In this document: positions 7,141 to 17,081 of the stretch, piece after piece | Layout of the letters: each line of letters starts with the position of its first letter | How positions within the stretch are numbered: position 1 is the first letter of the stretch | Source: Enterobacter sp. kpr-6 | GTDB taxonomy: Bacteria; Pseudomonadota; Gammaproteobacteria; Enterobacterales; Enterobacteriaceae | Direction of reading: 5' to 3' | Length of the DNA: 64,000 nt | NCBI RefSeq assembly: GCF_900116015.1 | Contig: NZ_FOYH01000001.1 | Span: 803,769 to 867,768 of the forward strand | Notes under the pieces: generated by a model | Seen by the model: only the letters and a program-made list of their open reading frames with translations | Database searches by the model: none | Told to the model about the DNA's origin: nothing | Position numbers and translations under genes: made by a program

Positions 7141-7709
7141 GTTCACTGCCGTACAGGCAGCTTAGAAAATTCAGAGCAGGCCATTGCTGAGGCAATTTCT
7201 GTTCACTGCCGTACAGGCAGCTTAGAAAAGACATACAGCCTAACCCCGTCCGGAAATGACGTTCACTGCCGTACAGGCAGCTTAGAAACTGATGTCCGGT
7301 CAGCGAAGTCTGCCAGTTGTGTTCACTGCCGTACAGGCAGCTTAGAAACAGAGGAGCGGCCATAGAGTTACGGACACGTCAGTTCACTGCCGTACAGGCA
7401 GCTTAGAAAATCAAGGTCGGTACGAAGTCCAGGGTGAACGGGTTCACTGCCGTACAGGCAGCTTAGAAATCATGCTCAGTCAGGCCGAATTCCGTTTTTA
7501 TGTTCACTGCCGTACAGGCAGCTTAGAAATCTTGAAGTGACATGATGTATTCCCCCAATAAGTTCACTGCCGTGCAGGCAGCTTAGAAAAATGAGTGAAG
7601 TGATTTTTGAGGGCAATAAAAGTTCACTGCCGTACAGGCAGCTTAGAAAAATCTAAACCCGCAGGATATCAAATGAGTCACGTTCACTGCCGTACAGGCA
7701 GCATCTTGC
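7141..7709 (+). CRISPR. Type I-F CRISPR array 2 (10 repeats, 9 spacers)
   Basis: 28-bp repeats start at 7141, 7201, 7261, 7321, 7382, 7442, 7502, 7562, 7622 and 7682. Spacers are 32 bp except the fourth (7349-7381), which is 33 bp. Repeats match array 1 in sequence and direction and are nearly invariant: repeat 8 has a single loop change (GTGCA) and the last repeat loses the CTTAGAAA handle (CATCTTGC), marking the leader-distal end. Spacers 7 to 9 read like gene starts: spacer 7 in reverse shows GGGGGAAT then ATG, spacer 8 begins with an ATG reading frame, spacer 9 ends in an ATGA stop-start overlap. No spacer is found twice in the window by eye. Confidence 0.98.
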
Positions 7710-7765
7710 TCTCTCTTCGCCTTTCCCGTGAATATTACAAAATTGTTATAAATCCTATCTGATAA

Positions 7766-7780
7766 ATAGGCATTGCCTAT
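7766..7780 (+). promoter_or_regulatory. OxyR-like site upstream of sufA
   Basis: ATAGGCATTGCCTAT has the ATAG-N7-CTAT arms of the OxyR motif and lies about 240 bp before the sufA start. E. coli suf is activated by OxyR bound roughly 200-240 bp upstream of the transcription start, with IHF bending the DNA between. The position fits. The rest of the 306 bp between array 2 and sufA is AT-rich and I see no gene in it. Confidence 0.5.
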
Positions 7781-7953
7781 GCATGTTTCATTTCCTGAAC
7801 ATTTCCGCTAAGCCACGCAAATTAATATATTTATTTTCAGTTACTTAATTCACAGCAACCTTTGCGGTTAAGCCTGTTAACAGGGTCTATGCTTAATAGA
7901 ACTGAAGAAAAAGGGCGCATCCTGTGAATAACCCTTTGGAATAGAGGTTGAAG

Positions 7954-7968
7954 TGAGAATAGTTATCA
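7954..7968 (+). promoter_or_regulatory. Fur box of the suf operon
   Basis: TGAGAATAGTTATCA matches the 7-1-7 Fur consensus (TGATAAT-N-ATTATCA) at 13 of 15 positions, 48 bp upstream of the sufA ATG, where Fur represses suf in E. coli under iron-replete conditions. Confidence 0.7.
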
Positions 7969-8015
7969 CTAACATAGCGTTATGCCCTTCAGGCTCCATT
8001 ACGTGAGGTAGACCT

Positions 8016-8384
8016 ATGGAATTGCAATCAGGAACCTTTGATCCCAACAACCCCGGCTGGCTTGGTTTGACCATGACGCCAGCGGCGGCGAAGCATATTC
8101 GTGAGCTGGCAGAGAAAAAGCCGGGTGTACTCGGCCTGCGTCTCGGTATCAAGCAGACCGGCTGTGCCGGATTTGGTTATGTGCTCGATACGGTGACCGA
8201 TCCCGCGCCCGACGACATGCTGTTTGAGAACGAAGGGGCGTGTCTGTATGTGCCCTTAAAGGCGATGCCGTTTATCGATGGCACGGAAGTCGATTATGTG
8301 CGCGAAGGACTGAATCAGATTTTCAAATTTAATAACCCAAAAGCGCAGAACGAATGTGGCTGCGGTGAAAGCTTTGGGGTATAG
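8016..8384 (+). CDS. sufA: Fe-S cluster A-type carrier SufA
   Basis: 122 aa, the usual SufA length. The three cluster-binding cysteines are in TGCAGFGY and the C-terminal ECGCGES motif. SufA receives clusters from the SufBCD scaffold and passes them to apoproteins. First gene of sufABCDSE, preceded by GTGAGGTAGACC as ribosome-binding region and by Fur and OxyR motifs. sufB starts 8 bp after its stop. Confidence 0.97.
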   Translation: MELQSGTFDPNNPGWLGLTMTPAAAKHIRELAEKKPGVLGLRLGIKQTGCAGFGYVLDTVTDPAPDDMLFENEGACLYVPLKAMPFIDGTEVDYVREGLNQIFKFNNPKAQNECGCGESFGV

Positions 8385-8392
8385 GCGGTACT

Positions 8393-9877
8393 ATGTCTCG
8401 TAATACTGAAGCGACTGACGATGTCAAAACCTGGTCTGGCCCTCTGAATTATAAAGAAGGGTTTTTTACCCGGTTAAAAACTGATGAGATGGCCCACGGC
8501 ATTAATGAAGATGTGGTGCGCGCGATCTCGGCAAAACGAAATGAGCCTGAATGGATGCTGGAGTTTCGCCTGAACGCGTTTCGGGCATGGCTGGACATGG
8601 AAGAGCCGCACTGGCTGAAAGCCCATTACGACAAGCTGAATTATCAGGATTACAGCTACTACTCCGCGCCATCCTGCGGTAACTGTGACGACACCTGTGC
8701 CTCAGAACCGGGTGCGGTGCAGCAAACCGGACCGGCCTCCTATTTAACCGATGAAGTTGAAGCGGCTTTTAATCAGCTTGGCGTACCGGTTCGCGAGGGG
8801 CGTGAAGTGGCGATGGATGCCATTTTTGACTCGGTGTCGGTTGCGACCACTTACCGCGACAAACTCGCCGAGCACGGCGTGATTTTCTGCTCGTTTGGTG
8901 AGGCGATCCATGAACACCCGGAACTGCTACAGAAATATCTCGGCACCGTGGTCCCCGCCAACGACAACTTCTTTGCCGCGCTGAATGCGGCGGTGGCGTC
9001 AGATGGCACCTTTATCTATATCCCGAAAGGGGTGCGCTGCCCGATGGAGCTGTCCACCTATTTCCGTATTAACGCGGAAAAAACCGGGCAGTTTGAGCGC
9101 ACCATTCTGATCGCCGATGAAGGCAGCTACGTCAGCTATATCGAAGGCTGCTCCGCCCCGGTACGCGACAGCTATCAGCTTCACGCGGCGGTGGTGGAAG
9201 TCATCATTCACCGCGATGCGGAAGTGAAATACTCGACGGTGCAAAACTGGTTCCCTGGTGATAACAACACCGGCGGGATCCTGAACTTTGTTACTAAGCG
9301 CGCGCTGTGCGAAGGCGAAAACAGCAAGATGTCCTGGACCCAGTCGGAAACCGGTTCGGCGATCACCTGGAAATACCCAAGCTGCATTCTGCGTGGTGAT
9401 AACTCCATCGGCGAGTTTTACTCCGTGGCGCTGACCAGCGGGCACCAGCAGGCGGATACCGGCACCAAAATGATCCACATCGGCAAGAACACCAAATCCA
9501 CGATCATTGCCAAAGGGATCTCCGCCGGGAAAAGCCAGAACAGCTATCGCGGGCTGGTAAAAATCATGCCGACTGCCACCAACGCGCGTAACTTCACCCA
9601 GTGCGACTCGATGCTGATCGGCCCGGACTGCGGGGCGCATACGTTCCCCTACGTCGAATGCCGCAACAACAGCGCGCAACTGGAGCATGAAGCCACCACC
9701 TCGCGCATCGGTGAAGATCAGTTGTTCTACTGTCTGCAACGTGGCATCAGCGAAGAAGATGCTATTTCGATGATTGTTAACGGCTTCTGTAAGGACGTGT
9801 TCTCTGAACTGCCGCTGGAGTTTGCCGTGGAAGCCCAAAAACTGTTGGCGATAAGCCTTGAACACAGCGTCGGTTAA
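8393..9877 (+). CDS. sufB: Fe-S cluster scaffold protein SufB
   Basis: A 494-aa SufB, very close to the E. coli protein (495 aa). It forms the SufBC2D complex on which clusters are assembled; persulfide is received from SufE. An N-terminal region with the CGNCDDTC cysteine cluster (~96-103) is followed by the beta-helix core and a C-terminal part with [19 protein letters not shown], which holds the conserved Cys implicated in cluster assembly. The sequence is complete with no irregularities. Confidence 0.97.
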   Translation: MSRNTEATDDVKTWSGPLNYKEGFFTRLKTDEMAHGINEDVVRAISAKRNEPEWMLEFRLNAFRAWLDMEEPHWLKAHYDKLNYQDYSYYSAPSCGNCDDTCASEPGAVQQTGPASYLTDEVEAAFNQLGVPVREGREVAMDAIFDSVSVATTYRDKLAEHGVIFCSFGEAIHEHPELLQKYLGTVVPANDNFFAALNAAVASDGTFIYIPKGVRCPMELSTYFRINAEKTGQFERTILIADEGSYVSYIEGCSAPVRDSYQLHAAVVEVIIHRDAEVKYSTVQNWFPGDNNTGGILNFVTKRALCEGENSKMSWTQSETGSAITWKYPSCILRGDNSIGEFYSVALTSGHQQADTGTKMIHIGKNTKSTIIAKGISAGKSQNSYRGLVKIMPTATNARNFTQCDSMLIGPDCGAHTFPYVECRNNSAQLEHEATTSRIGEDQLFYCLQRGISEEDAISMIVNGFCKDVFSELPLEFAVEAQKLLAISLEHSVG

Positions 9878-9894
9878 GGATTAAGGGAAACCCT

Positions 9895-10641
9895 ATGTTA
9901 AGTATCAAAGATTTACAGGTTGCCGTTGAAGATAAAGAGATCCTGCGCGGCCTGAGCCTGGACGTGCGTCCGGGTGAAGTGCACGCGATCATGGGCCCGA
10001 ACGGTTCCGGTAAAAGTACGCTGTCGGCCACGCTTGCCGGGCGCGAAGATTATGAAGTGACCGGCGGTTCGGTTGAGTTTCACGGTAAAGATCTGCTGGA
10101 ACTGTCGCCGGAAGAGCGCGCGGGCGAAGGCATTTTTATGGCCTTCCAGTATCCGGTAGAAATTCCGGGCGTCAGTAACCAGTTCTTTTTGCAAACCGCG
10201 CTCAATGCCGTGCGTAAATACCGGGAACTGGACGAGCTTGACCGCTTCGACTTCCAGGATCTGATGGAAGAGAAAATCCAGTTGCTGAAAATGCCGGAAG
10301 ATTTGCTGACCCGCTCGGTAAACGTGGGTTTCTCCGGCGGTGAGAAAAAGCGTAACGATATTCTGCAAATGGCGGTGCTGGAACCGGAACTGTGCATCCT
10401 TGATGAGACCGATTCCGGGCTGGATATCGACGCCCTGAAAATCGTTGCTGACGGGGTGAATGCCCTGCGTGATGGTAATCGCTCGTTTATTATCGTCACC
10501 CACTATCAGCGCATCCTGGATTACATCAAGCCTGATTATGTGCACGTGCTCTATCAGGGCCGCATTGTGAAATCCGGCGATTTCACTCTGGTGAAACAAC
10601 TGGAGGAGCAGGGCTATGGCTGGCTTACCGAACAGCAGTAA
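9895..10641 (+). CDS. sufC: Suf ATPase SufC
   Basis: A 248-aa ABC-type ATPase. Walker A GPNGSGKS (~34-41), signature FSGGEKKR and Walker B LCILDETDSGLD are all present. SufC dimerises on SufB and SufD and its ATP cycle drives conformational change of the scaffold. The gene overlaps sufD by 26 bp, an arrangement also found in E. coli, indicating translational coupling. Confidence 0.97.
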   Translation: MLSIKDLQVAVEDKEILRGLSLDVRPGEVHAIMGPNGSGKSTLSATLAGREDYEVTGGSVEFHGKDLLELSPEERAGEGIFMAFQYPVEIPGVSNQFFLQTALNAVRKYRELDELDRFDFQDLMEEKIQLLKMPEDLLTRSVNVGFSGGEKKRNDILQMAVLEPELCILDETDSGLDIDALKIVADGVNALRDGNRSFIIVTHYQRILDYIKPDYVHVLYQGRIVKSGDFTLVKQLEEQGYGWLTEQQ

Positions 10642-11887
10642 CGCGCTGCAACAGTGGCATCACCTATTTGAAGCCCAGGGGGAGGGGCGCTCGGAAGAGG
10701 CGCAACAGCACCTTCAGCATATGCTGCGTTTAGGTCTGCCCACGCGCAAACAGGAGAACTGGAAGTACACCCCGCTTGACGGGTTGCTGAACAGCCAGTT
10801 CGTGGCCTCCACGGGCCACATCACCGCCGAACAGCGTGATGCGCTGGCACTGCCCGTAGACGCGGTGCGGCTGGTGTTTGTGGATGGACGTTTTGATGCC
10901 GATCTCAGTGACAGCACCGAAGGCTGCGGTTTTACCATCAGCATCAGTGATGAACGCGCTTCGCTACCTGCCCCCGTGCAGGCGGATGTTTTCCTGCACC
11001 TGACGGAAAGCCTGGCGCACAGCGTGACCCACATCAGCGTGGCGCGTAATCAGCGTCCGGCAAAACCGCTGCTGCTGATGCACATCACGCAGGGGCTGGC
11101 GGGCGATGAGATGAATACCGCGCATTACCGTCACCATATTGATCTGGCGGTAGGCGCAGAAGCGACGGTGTATGAGCACTATGTCAGCCTCAACGATCGC
11201 CCGCATTTTACCGGGTCGCGCTTTACCATGAATATCGCGCCGAATGCCCAGTTGCATCACGTGAAGCTGGCGTTTGAAAATCCGCAGAGCTACCACTTTG
11301 CCCATAACGATATGTTACTGGCGGCAGACGTGGGGGCGCACAGTCACAGCTTCCTGCTGGGCGGGGCGGTATTACGTCATAACACTAGCATGCAGCTTAA
11401 CGGCGAAAACACCACGCTTCGGGTGAACAGCCTGGCGATGCCGGTGAAATCCGAAGTGTGCGACACCCGTACCTGGCTTGAACACAACAAAGGCTACTGC
11501 AACAGTCGTCAGTTGCATAAAACCATCGTCAGCGATAAAGGCCGCGCGGTGTTCAACGGCATGATCAACGTGGCGCAGCACGCCATTAAGACCGACGGGC
11601 AGATGACCAACAACAATTTGTTGCTCGGTCGCCTGGCGGAAGTCGATACCAAACCGCAGCTTGAAATCTATGCCGATGACGTGAAGTGCAGCCACGGCGC
11701 GACGGTAGGGCGAATCGACGATGAGCAAATGTTTTACCTGCGCTCGCGCGGGATTGAAGAGCAAGCCGCGCAGCAAATGATTATGTACGCTTTTGCCGCT
11801 GAACTGACGGAAGCCATCAGCGACGAAGCGCTCAGGCATCAGGTTCTGGCCCGTATCGGCCAGCGCCTGCCAGGGGGCATCGCATGA
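10616..11887 (+). CDS. sufD: Fe-S assembly protein SufD
   Basis: A 423-aa paralogue of SufB and partner in SufBC2D, needed for iron entry. The N-terminal helical domain ([20 protein letters not shown]) and C-terminal beta-helix ([57 protein letters not shown]) match the E. coli protein. The start lies inside the 3' end of sufC, the stop overlaps sufS by 4 bp. Confidence 0.97.
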   Translation: MAGLPNSSNALQQWHHLFEAQGEGRSEEAQQHLQHMLRLGLPTRKQENWKYTPLDGLLNSQFVASTGHITAEQRDALALPVDAVRLVFVDGRFDADLSDSTEGCGFTISISDERASLPAPVQADVFLHLTESLAHSVTHISVARNQRPAKPLLLMHITQGLAGDEMNTAHYRHHIDLAVGAEATVYEHYVSLNDRPHFTGSRFTMNIAPNAQLHHVKLAFENPQSYHFAHNDMLLAADVGAHSHSFLLGGAVLRHNTSMQLNGENTTLRVNSLAMPVKSEVCDTRTWLEHNKGYCNSRQLHKTIVSDKGRAVFNGMINVAQHAIKTDGQMTNNNLLLGRLAEVDTKPQLEIYADDVKCSHGATVGRIDDEQMFYLRSRGIEEQAAQQMIMYAFAAELTEAISDEALRHQVLARIGQRLPGGIA

Positions 11888-13104
11888 GTTTTTCTGTCGA
11901 TAACGTGCGGGCGGATTTTCCCGTTCTCACGCGTGAAGTTAACGGGTTGCCGCTGGCGTATCTGGACAGCGCCGCCAGCGCGCAAAAACCGAATCAGGTG
12001 ATCGAGGCCGAAGCGGAGTTTTATCGCCACGGCTACGCTGCTGTGCATCGCGGCATTCACACGCTCAGCGCGGAAGCGACGCAGCGCATGGAAAACGTGC
12101 GTAACCAGGTCGCCACATTTATTAACGCCCGGATGCCGGAAGAGCTGGTGTTTGTGCGCGGCACCACGGAAGGCATCAATCTGGTCGCCAATAGCTGGGG
12201 TAACAGCCAGGTTGCGGCGGGCGATAACATCATCATCAGTGAGATGGAGCACCACGCCAACATCGTGCCGTGGCAAATGCTGTGCGAGCGCGTGGGTGCG
12301 CAACTGCGCGTGATCCCGCTTAACGCCGACGGCACGCTGCAACTGGATGTCTACCATCAGCTGCTGGACGACAAAACGCGGCTGGTGGCCGTGACGCAGG
12401 TATCGAACGTGCTCGGCACAGAGAATCCGGTTGCAGAGATGATCGCTGCCGCCCACCAGTATGGCGCTAAAGTGCTGCTGGATGGTGCTCAGGCGGTGAT
12501 GCATCACACGGTAGATGTGCAGGCGCTTGACTGCGATTTCTATGTGTTCTCAGGTCACAAGCTGTATGCCCCAACCGGCATTGGCGTGCTCTATGCGAAA
12601 GATGACATTTTGCAGGCCATGCCGCCGTGGGAAGGGGGCGGCTCGATGATCGCCACCGTCAGCCTGAAAGACGGCACCACCTACGCCAAAGCGCCGTGGC
12701 GTTTTGAAGCCGGTACGCCGAATACCGGGGCGATTATTGGCCTCGGCGCGGCGATTGATTACGTCACCCGCATCGGCCTTTCAGCTATCGCCGAGTATGA
12801 ACGCTCGCTGATGCATTATGCGCTGGGCGAGTTGGCTAACGTGCCGGATCTGACGCTTTACGGCCCGGCTGACAGGCTGGGTGTCATCGCCTTCAACCTC
12901 GGGAAACATCATGCCTACGACGTGGGCAGTTTCCTTGATAACTACGGCGTGGCGGTACGCACCGGACACCATTGCGCCATGCCGCTGATGGCTTTCTACA
13001 ATGTGCCTGCGATGTGTCGTGCGTCGCTGGTGATGTACAACACGCATGAAGAGGTGGATCGTCTGGTTGCCGGGCTGAAACGTATTCATCAGCTTTTGGG
13101 CTAA
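11884..13104 (+). CDS. sufS: Cysteine desulfurase SufS
   Basis: A 406-aa PLP-dependent group II cysteine desulfurase. The PLP-binding Lys is in [13 protein letters not shown] (~residue 226) and the persulfide Cys in RTGHHCAMP (~364), as in E. coli SufS. It removes sulfur from L-cysteine and hands it to SufE. The ATG overlaps the sufD stop. Confidence 0.97.
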   Translation: MSFSVDNVRADFPVLTREVNGLPLAYLDSAASAQKPNQVIEAEAEFYRHGYAAVHRGIHTLSAEATQRMENVRNQVATFINARMPEELVFVRGTTEGINLVANSWGNSQVAAGDNIIISEMEHHANIVPWQMLCERVGAQLRVIPLNADGTLQLDVYHQLLDDKTRLVAVTQVSNVLGTENPVAEMIAAAHQYGAKVLLDGAQAVMHHTVDVQALDCDFYVFSGHKLYAPTGIGVLYAKDDILQAMPPWEGGGSMIATVSLKDGTTYAKAPWRFEAGTPNTGAIIGLGAAIDYVTRIGLSAIAEYERSLMHYALGELANVPDLTLYGPADRLGVIAFNLGKHHAYDVGSFLDNYGVAVRTGHHCAMPLMAFYNVPAMCRASLVMYNTHEEVDRLVAGLKRIHQLLG

Positions 13105-13116
13105 CAGGGGGACGTT

Positions 13117-13533
13117 ATGGCCGCATTACCTGATAAAGAGAAACTGTTGCGCAACTTTACCCGTTGCGCAAACTGGGAAGAGAAGTATCTGTACATCATT
13201 GAACTGGGCCAGCGTTTGCCGGAACTCAGCGAGGAAGCGCATAACCGTTCCAACACCATTCAGGGCTGTCAGAGCCAGGTGTGGATCGTGATGCAACAGC
13301 ACGACGACGGCGTGATTGAACTGCAGGGTGACAGCGATGCTGCCATCGTCAAAGGGCTTATCGCCGTGGTGTTTATCCTCTATCACCAGATGACCGCGCA
13401 GGACATCGTGGCCTTTGATGTGCGCCCGTGGTTTGAAAAAATGTCACTGACCCAGCATTTAACGCCCTCACGCTCGCAAGGCCTTGAAGCTATGATTCGG
13501 GCGATTCGTACGAAAGCGGCAAACCTTAGCTAA
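13117..13533 (+). CDS. sufE: Sulfur acceptor protein SufE
   Basis: 138 aa, the E. coli length. The acceptor Cys is in [10 protein letters not shown] (~residue 51). SufE stimulates SufS and carries the persulfide to SufB. Last gene of the suf operon, followed by a clear hairpin terminator. Confidence 0.97.
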   Translation: MAALPDKEKLLRNFTRCANWEEKYLYIIELGQRLPELSEEAHNRSNTIQGCQSQVWIVMQQHDDGVIELQGDSDAAIVKGLIAVVFILYHQMTAQDIVAFDVRPWFEKMSLTQHLTPSRSQGLEAMIRAIRTKAANLS

Positions 13534-13559
13534 ACTTAAAAGACAGCGTTCATCCTGTT

Positions 13560-13589
13560 AGCGAGGCTAAATCTGCCTCGCTCGTTTTT
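13560..13589 (+). terminator. Terminator of the suf operon
   Basis: AGCGAGGC and GCCTCGCT form an 8-bp stem with a 7-nt loop, followed by CGTTTTT, 26 bp after the sufE stop. Confidence 0.85.
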
Positions 13590-13630
13590 CAGCATTCTGG
13601 TCCTCTGCCAGTGAATACAGGAAATAAAAT

Positions 13631-14644
13631 ATGAAAAGCGCGTCTTTCATCACTATCAGTCTTATCAGTGCCTTCGGGACCATTCAGAGTGCCTGGGCGG
13701 CGGATTATCCTCTGCCGCCTGAGGGCAGTCGTCTCATCGGGCAAAACCAGACCTACATCGTGCAGGCGCATGATCGCAATTTGCAGGCCATCGGCCGGCA
13801 TTTTGACACCAGCGCGATGGTGATCCTCGAAGCGAACAACGCAATTGCGCCTGTCCCTGCGCCGGGTACGCAATTGACCATCCCCACGCAAATGCTGCTG
13901 CCTGATACGCCGCGTGAAGGCATCGTGGTTAACCTGGCAGAGTTGCGGCTCTATTACTATCCACCTGACAGAAATATCGTTCAGGTATTCCCGATTGGTA
14001 TCGGCCAGCAGGGGCTGGAAACGCCGGTGACGTTAACCCGCGTGAGCCAGAAAATTCCAAATCCTACATGGACGCCAACGGCAGGCATTCGCCAGCGTTC
14101 TAAAGCGATGGGGATTGAATTGCCTCCCGTGGTACCTGCGGGGCCAAATAACCCGTTAGGACGCTTTGCACTGCGTCTGGCGGAGGGGAACGGAGAATAT
14201 CTCATTCACGGTACTAATGCGCCTGACAGCGTCGGCTTGCGCGTCAGTTCCGGTTGTATCCGGATGGGCGCACCCGATATTAAAGAGCTGTTTTCACAGG
14301 TTGGCACCGGAACGCCTGTGCGTATCATCAGCGAGCCGGTGAAATACGCCGTAGAGCCTGACGGCAGGCATTACATTGAGGTTCACCGTCCACTGGCACA
14401 AAAACCGGGTGAGAACACGCAAACCGTGCCGATTATGCTCAATGCAACGTTCAGTGATTTTATCCGCCAGGCGGGTGGCGACGGGGCGGCTATTGATAAA
14501 GCGATGCTGCGGCGTGCAGGCTATCCGGTGGCGGTACCCGCATCAAAGGGCGAATCCACCCCAGCGGCGGTGTTATCCGCACAAAATGGTGAACCCGTTG
14601 TGGCGGCCAGCGCTGAGCATTCCGGAAAACTGATGACGCAGTAA
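13631..14644 (+). CDS. ldtE: L,D-transpeptidase LdtE (YnhG)
   Basis: A 337-aa periplasmic enzyme with a signal peptide cleaved near SAWA-ADYP, an N-terminal LysM-like segment ([18 protein letters not shown]) and a YkuD catalytic domain with [20 protein letters not shown], which carries the active-site Cys. E. coli LdtE makes 3-3 (mDap-mDap) crosslinks in peptidoglycan. The C-terminal tail after ~residue 250 is variable. It stands next to lpp, itself a substrate of related transpeptidases, as in E. coli. Confidence 0.93.
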   Translation: MKSASFITISLISAFGTIQSAWAADYPLPPEGSRLIGQNQTYIVQAHDRNLQAIGRHFDTSAMVILEANNAIAPVPAPGTQLTIPTQMLLPDTPREGIVVNLAELRLYYYPPDRNIVQVFPIGIGQQGLETPVTLTRVSQKIPNPTWTPTAGIRQRSKAMGIELPPVVPAGPNNPLGRFALRLAEGNGEYLIHGTNAPDSVGLRVSSGCIRMGAPDIKELFSQVGTGTPVRIISEPVKYAVEPDGRHYIEVHRPLAQKPGENTQTVPIMLNATFSDFIRQAGGDGAAIDKAMLRRAGYPVAVPASKGESTPAAVLSAQNGEPVVAASAEHSGKLMTQ

Positions 14645-14669
14645 GAGGGCAGGGAAGGGAATTACAGGC

Positions 14670-14703
14670 AAAAAAAATGGCGCACATTGTGCGCCATTTT
14701 ATT
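14670..14703. terminator. Bidirectional terminator between ldtE and lpp
   Basis: AAAAAAATGGCGCAC and GTGCGCCATTTTATT form a long symmetrical hairpin with A/T tracts on both sides, serving lpp on the minus strand and ldtE on the plus strand. Confidence 0.85.
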
Positions 14704-14713
14704 ACAGGAACTC

Positions 14714-14962
<249 letters not shown>

Positions 14963-14994
14963 CTAGATTGAGTTAATCTCCATGTAGCGTTACA

Positions 14995-15026
14995 AGTATT
15001 ACACAAAGTTTTTTATGTTGAGAATA
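14995..15026 (-). promoter_or_regulatory. lpp promoter
   Basis: On the minus strand the -10 element TAATACT (complement of 14995-15001) is preceded by the very AT-rich stretch that holds the -35 region, with A/T tracts beyond. The whole block from here to the lpp start follows the well-known E. coli lpp promoter and leader. The rest of the 309 bp between lpp and pykF holds the pykF terminator and AT-rich DNA. Confidence 0.8.
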
Positions 15027-15205
15027 TTTTTTTGATGGGAATACCCTTAAATTTGACCGTTCGCTCAAAGATGCACCGACTTTCCTAAAAACGTTAAAAA
15101 AACTGTGTGAAAACAGACCGCTTCCATCGGATTCATCTTAGATAAAAGCAATATTAAATAGTGTATTTCGATTTGCTTTTTATAAATCAGCCTTATTGCG
15201 TGAAT

Positions 15206-15235
15206 AAAAAAAGCGCCATGAAGGCGCTTTTTAAA
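15206..15235 (-). terminator. pykF terminator
   Basis: AAAAAAAGCGCC and GGCGCTTTTTAAA flank a short loop about 25 bp after the pykF stop (minus strand), with a U-tract in the transcript. Confidence 0.8.
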
Positions 15236-15259
15236 TCAAATTAATTGGTCTGACAATTA

Positions 15260-16672
15260 TTACAGTACGTGCACAGAGGCAGTATTGGTTGTGCCACTCG
15301 GAACCAGCGCACCAGAAACCATCACCACAACTTCACCTTTCTGAGCCAGACCGCTTTCCAGCGCAACTTCTTTACCCAGACGGTAGAAATCATCAGTAGA
15401 GTTGATCTCTTTCACCAGCTGCGCCGTTACGCCTTTGCTCAGTACCAGCTGACGAGCAGTCAGTTCATTGGTGGTCAGTGCCAGAATGGTCGCATCCGGG
15501 AAATATTTACGGATAGCGCGGGCAGATTTACCACCCTGTGTAGCAACGACGATCAGCGGGGCAGAGAGTTTCTCAGCGGTCTCAACAGCACCACGGCAAA
15601 CCGCTTCGGTGATGCGCAGTTTGCGGCTGTCGTTGTTGAAGTCCAGACGGCTGGTCATCACGCGGTCAGTACGCTCGCAGATGGTTGCCATGATAGACAC
15701 AGCTTCCAGCGGGTATTTCCCTTTAGCGGATTCACCAGACAGCATAACTGCATCGGTACCGTCGAGGATGGCGTTCGCCACGTCACCGGCTTCTGCGCGG
15801 GTAGGGCGTGGGTTTTTGATCATGGAATCCAGCATCTGGGTCGCGGTGATAACTACTTTGCGAGCGCGGATACATTTTTCGATCATCATCTTCTGCGCGA
15901 AGATCACTTCTTCAACCGGGATTTCAACGCCCAGGTCGCCACGTGCAACCATGATGCCGTCAGACGCTTCGAGGATTTCGTCGAAGTTGTTCAGGCCTTC
16001 CTGGTTTTCAATTTTGGAGATGATCTGGATGTTTTCGCCACCGTGAGCTTTCAGGTGCTGGCGAATTTCTTCAACGTCAGAGCGCTTACGAATGAAGGAA
16101 GCGGCAACAAAGTCAACGCCTTGCTCGCAACCGAAGATCAGGTCCTGCTTATCTTTTTCAGCCAGTGCTGGCAGCGCGATGGAAACACCCGGCAGGTTAA
16201 CGCCTTTGTTTTCACCCAGGTCACCGTTGTTCAGCACTTTACAAATAACTTTATTGCCTTCGATAGCGGTGACTTCCATACCGATCAGACCATCGTCTAC
16301 CAGTACGGTATTGCCAACGCTCAGATCGTCAGTGAAACCTGCATAGGTCACAGCAACGGTGTCGCTGTTGCCGATAACGGTTTTGTCGGTAGTGAAAGTA
16401 AAGGTCTGGCCGGCTTTCAGCGCAACGTCGTTACCGCCTTCCAGTTTGATGGTACGGATTTCCGGACCTTTGGTATCCAGCAAAATCGCGGCTTTTTTAC
16501 CGGTTTTGCTCATCACGTTGCGCAAATTCTGGATGCGCTGACCGTGTTCTGCATAGTCACCGTGAGAGAAGTTCAGACGCATAACGTTCATGCCAGCGTC
16601 CAGCATCTTGGTCAACATCTCTTCGGATTCGGTTTTCGGGCCGATGGTGCAAACAATTTTGGTCTTTTTCAT
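15260..16672 (-). CDS. pykF: Pyruvate kinase I PykF
   Basis: 470 aa, same length as E. coli PykF. Converts phosphoenolpyruvate and ADP to pyruvate and ATP; the type I enzyme is activated by fructose 1,6-bisphosphate. The N-terminal barrel begins [15 protein letters not shown], contains [12 protein letters not shown] and the catalytic-loop segment [11 protein letters not shown], and ISKIENQEG holds the active-site Lys. The C-terminal domain ends [10 protein letters not shown] long leader with a Cra site lies upstream. Confidence 0.97.
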   Translation of the reverse strand: MKKTKIVCTIGPKTESEEMLTKMLDAGMNVMRLNFSHGDYAEHGQRIQNLRNVMSKTGKKAAILLDTKGPEIRTIKLEGGNDVALKAGQTFTFTTDKTVIGNSDTVAVTYAGFTDDLSVGNTVLVDDGLIGMEVTAIEGNKVICKVLNNGDLGENKGVNLPGVSIALPALAEKDKQDLIFGCEQGVDFVAASFIRKRSDVEEIRQHLKAHGGENIQIISKIENQEGLNNFDEILEASDGIMVARGDLGVEIPVEEVIFAQKMMIEKCIRARKVVITATQMLDSMIKNPRPTRAEAGDVANAILDGTDAVMLSGESAKGKYPLEAVSIMATICERTDRVMTSRLDFNNDSRKLRITEAVCRGAVETAEKLSAPLIVVATQGGKSARAIRKYFPDATILALTTNELTARQLVLSKGVTAQLVKEINSTDDFYRLGKEVALESGLAQKGEVVVMVSGALVPSGTTNTASVHVL

Positions 16673-16877
16673 GACAGTCTTAATCTTTAAGTTGAGAAGG
16701 ATATGGAAATATCGCTCCGGGGGCGCACCGCCGCGGAGTCAAACCTGTGTTGCGAAAGTTGCGATGCCACAGCGTAAGGATAGGTGACATCAAAAAAGCG
16801 TGCAGAGTAATGTGTGCCGGAGTTTCAGCCCAGGGGGAGATGAGTCGCTGTGAGGATTGAATTTTACAGTTCAATGA

Positions 16878-16891
16878 GCTGAAACCATTCA
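16878..16891 (-). promoter_or_regulatory. Cra (FruR) site of pykF
   Basis: GCTGAAACCATTCA resembles the Cra consensus (GCTGAAnCnnTTCA) and lies just downstream of a -10 hexamer TATAAT (complement of 16909-16914), where Cra would repress. pykF is a classical Cra target. The 409 bp upstream of pykF also hold a second dyad TGAAAACAGCGTTTCA (~16939-16955) and no convincing gene. Confidence 0.65.
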
Positions 16892-17081
16892 AGAGTCAAT
16901 AGAGGCGCATTATACGATGAAAAAGAGGCAAAAGGAAAATGAAAACAGCGTTTCAAAATGGTTCTGTGCAGTTTCACAATGAAGTGTGATCAATGTGTTA
17001 AGTTATGACAGAAATAATTCCAGCCTTTTAATAAATTTAACAGTCCCCGACCCGCAAAAGGGGCCGGGCTGCTAAAGACGA

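Noticed and set aside
2790..7709. CRISPR-associated transposon (type I-F3) as explanation for the missing cas1 and cas3
   Set aside because: There are no Tn7-like genes (tnsABC, tniQ), the cas8f-cas7f genes such elements need are deleted, and fragments of cas1 and cas3 are still present. Decay of an ordinary I-F locus explains it better.
15269..16690. 473-codon open frame antisense to pykF
   Set aside because: It mirrors the codon bias of the highly expressed pykF gene on the other strand and has no recognisable domain or RBS. Similar shadows occur over sufB, sufD, trpE and topA.
16680..16892. 70-codon frame on the minus strand in the pykF leader
   Set aside because: It lies in the untranslated region between the Cra site and pykF and has no SD or similarity.
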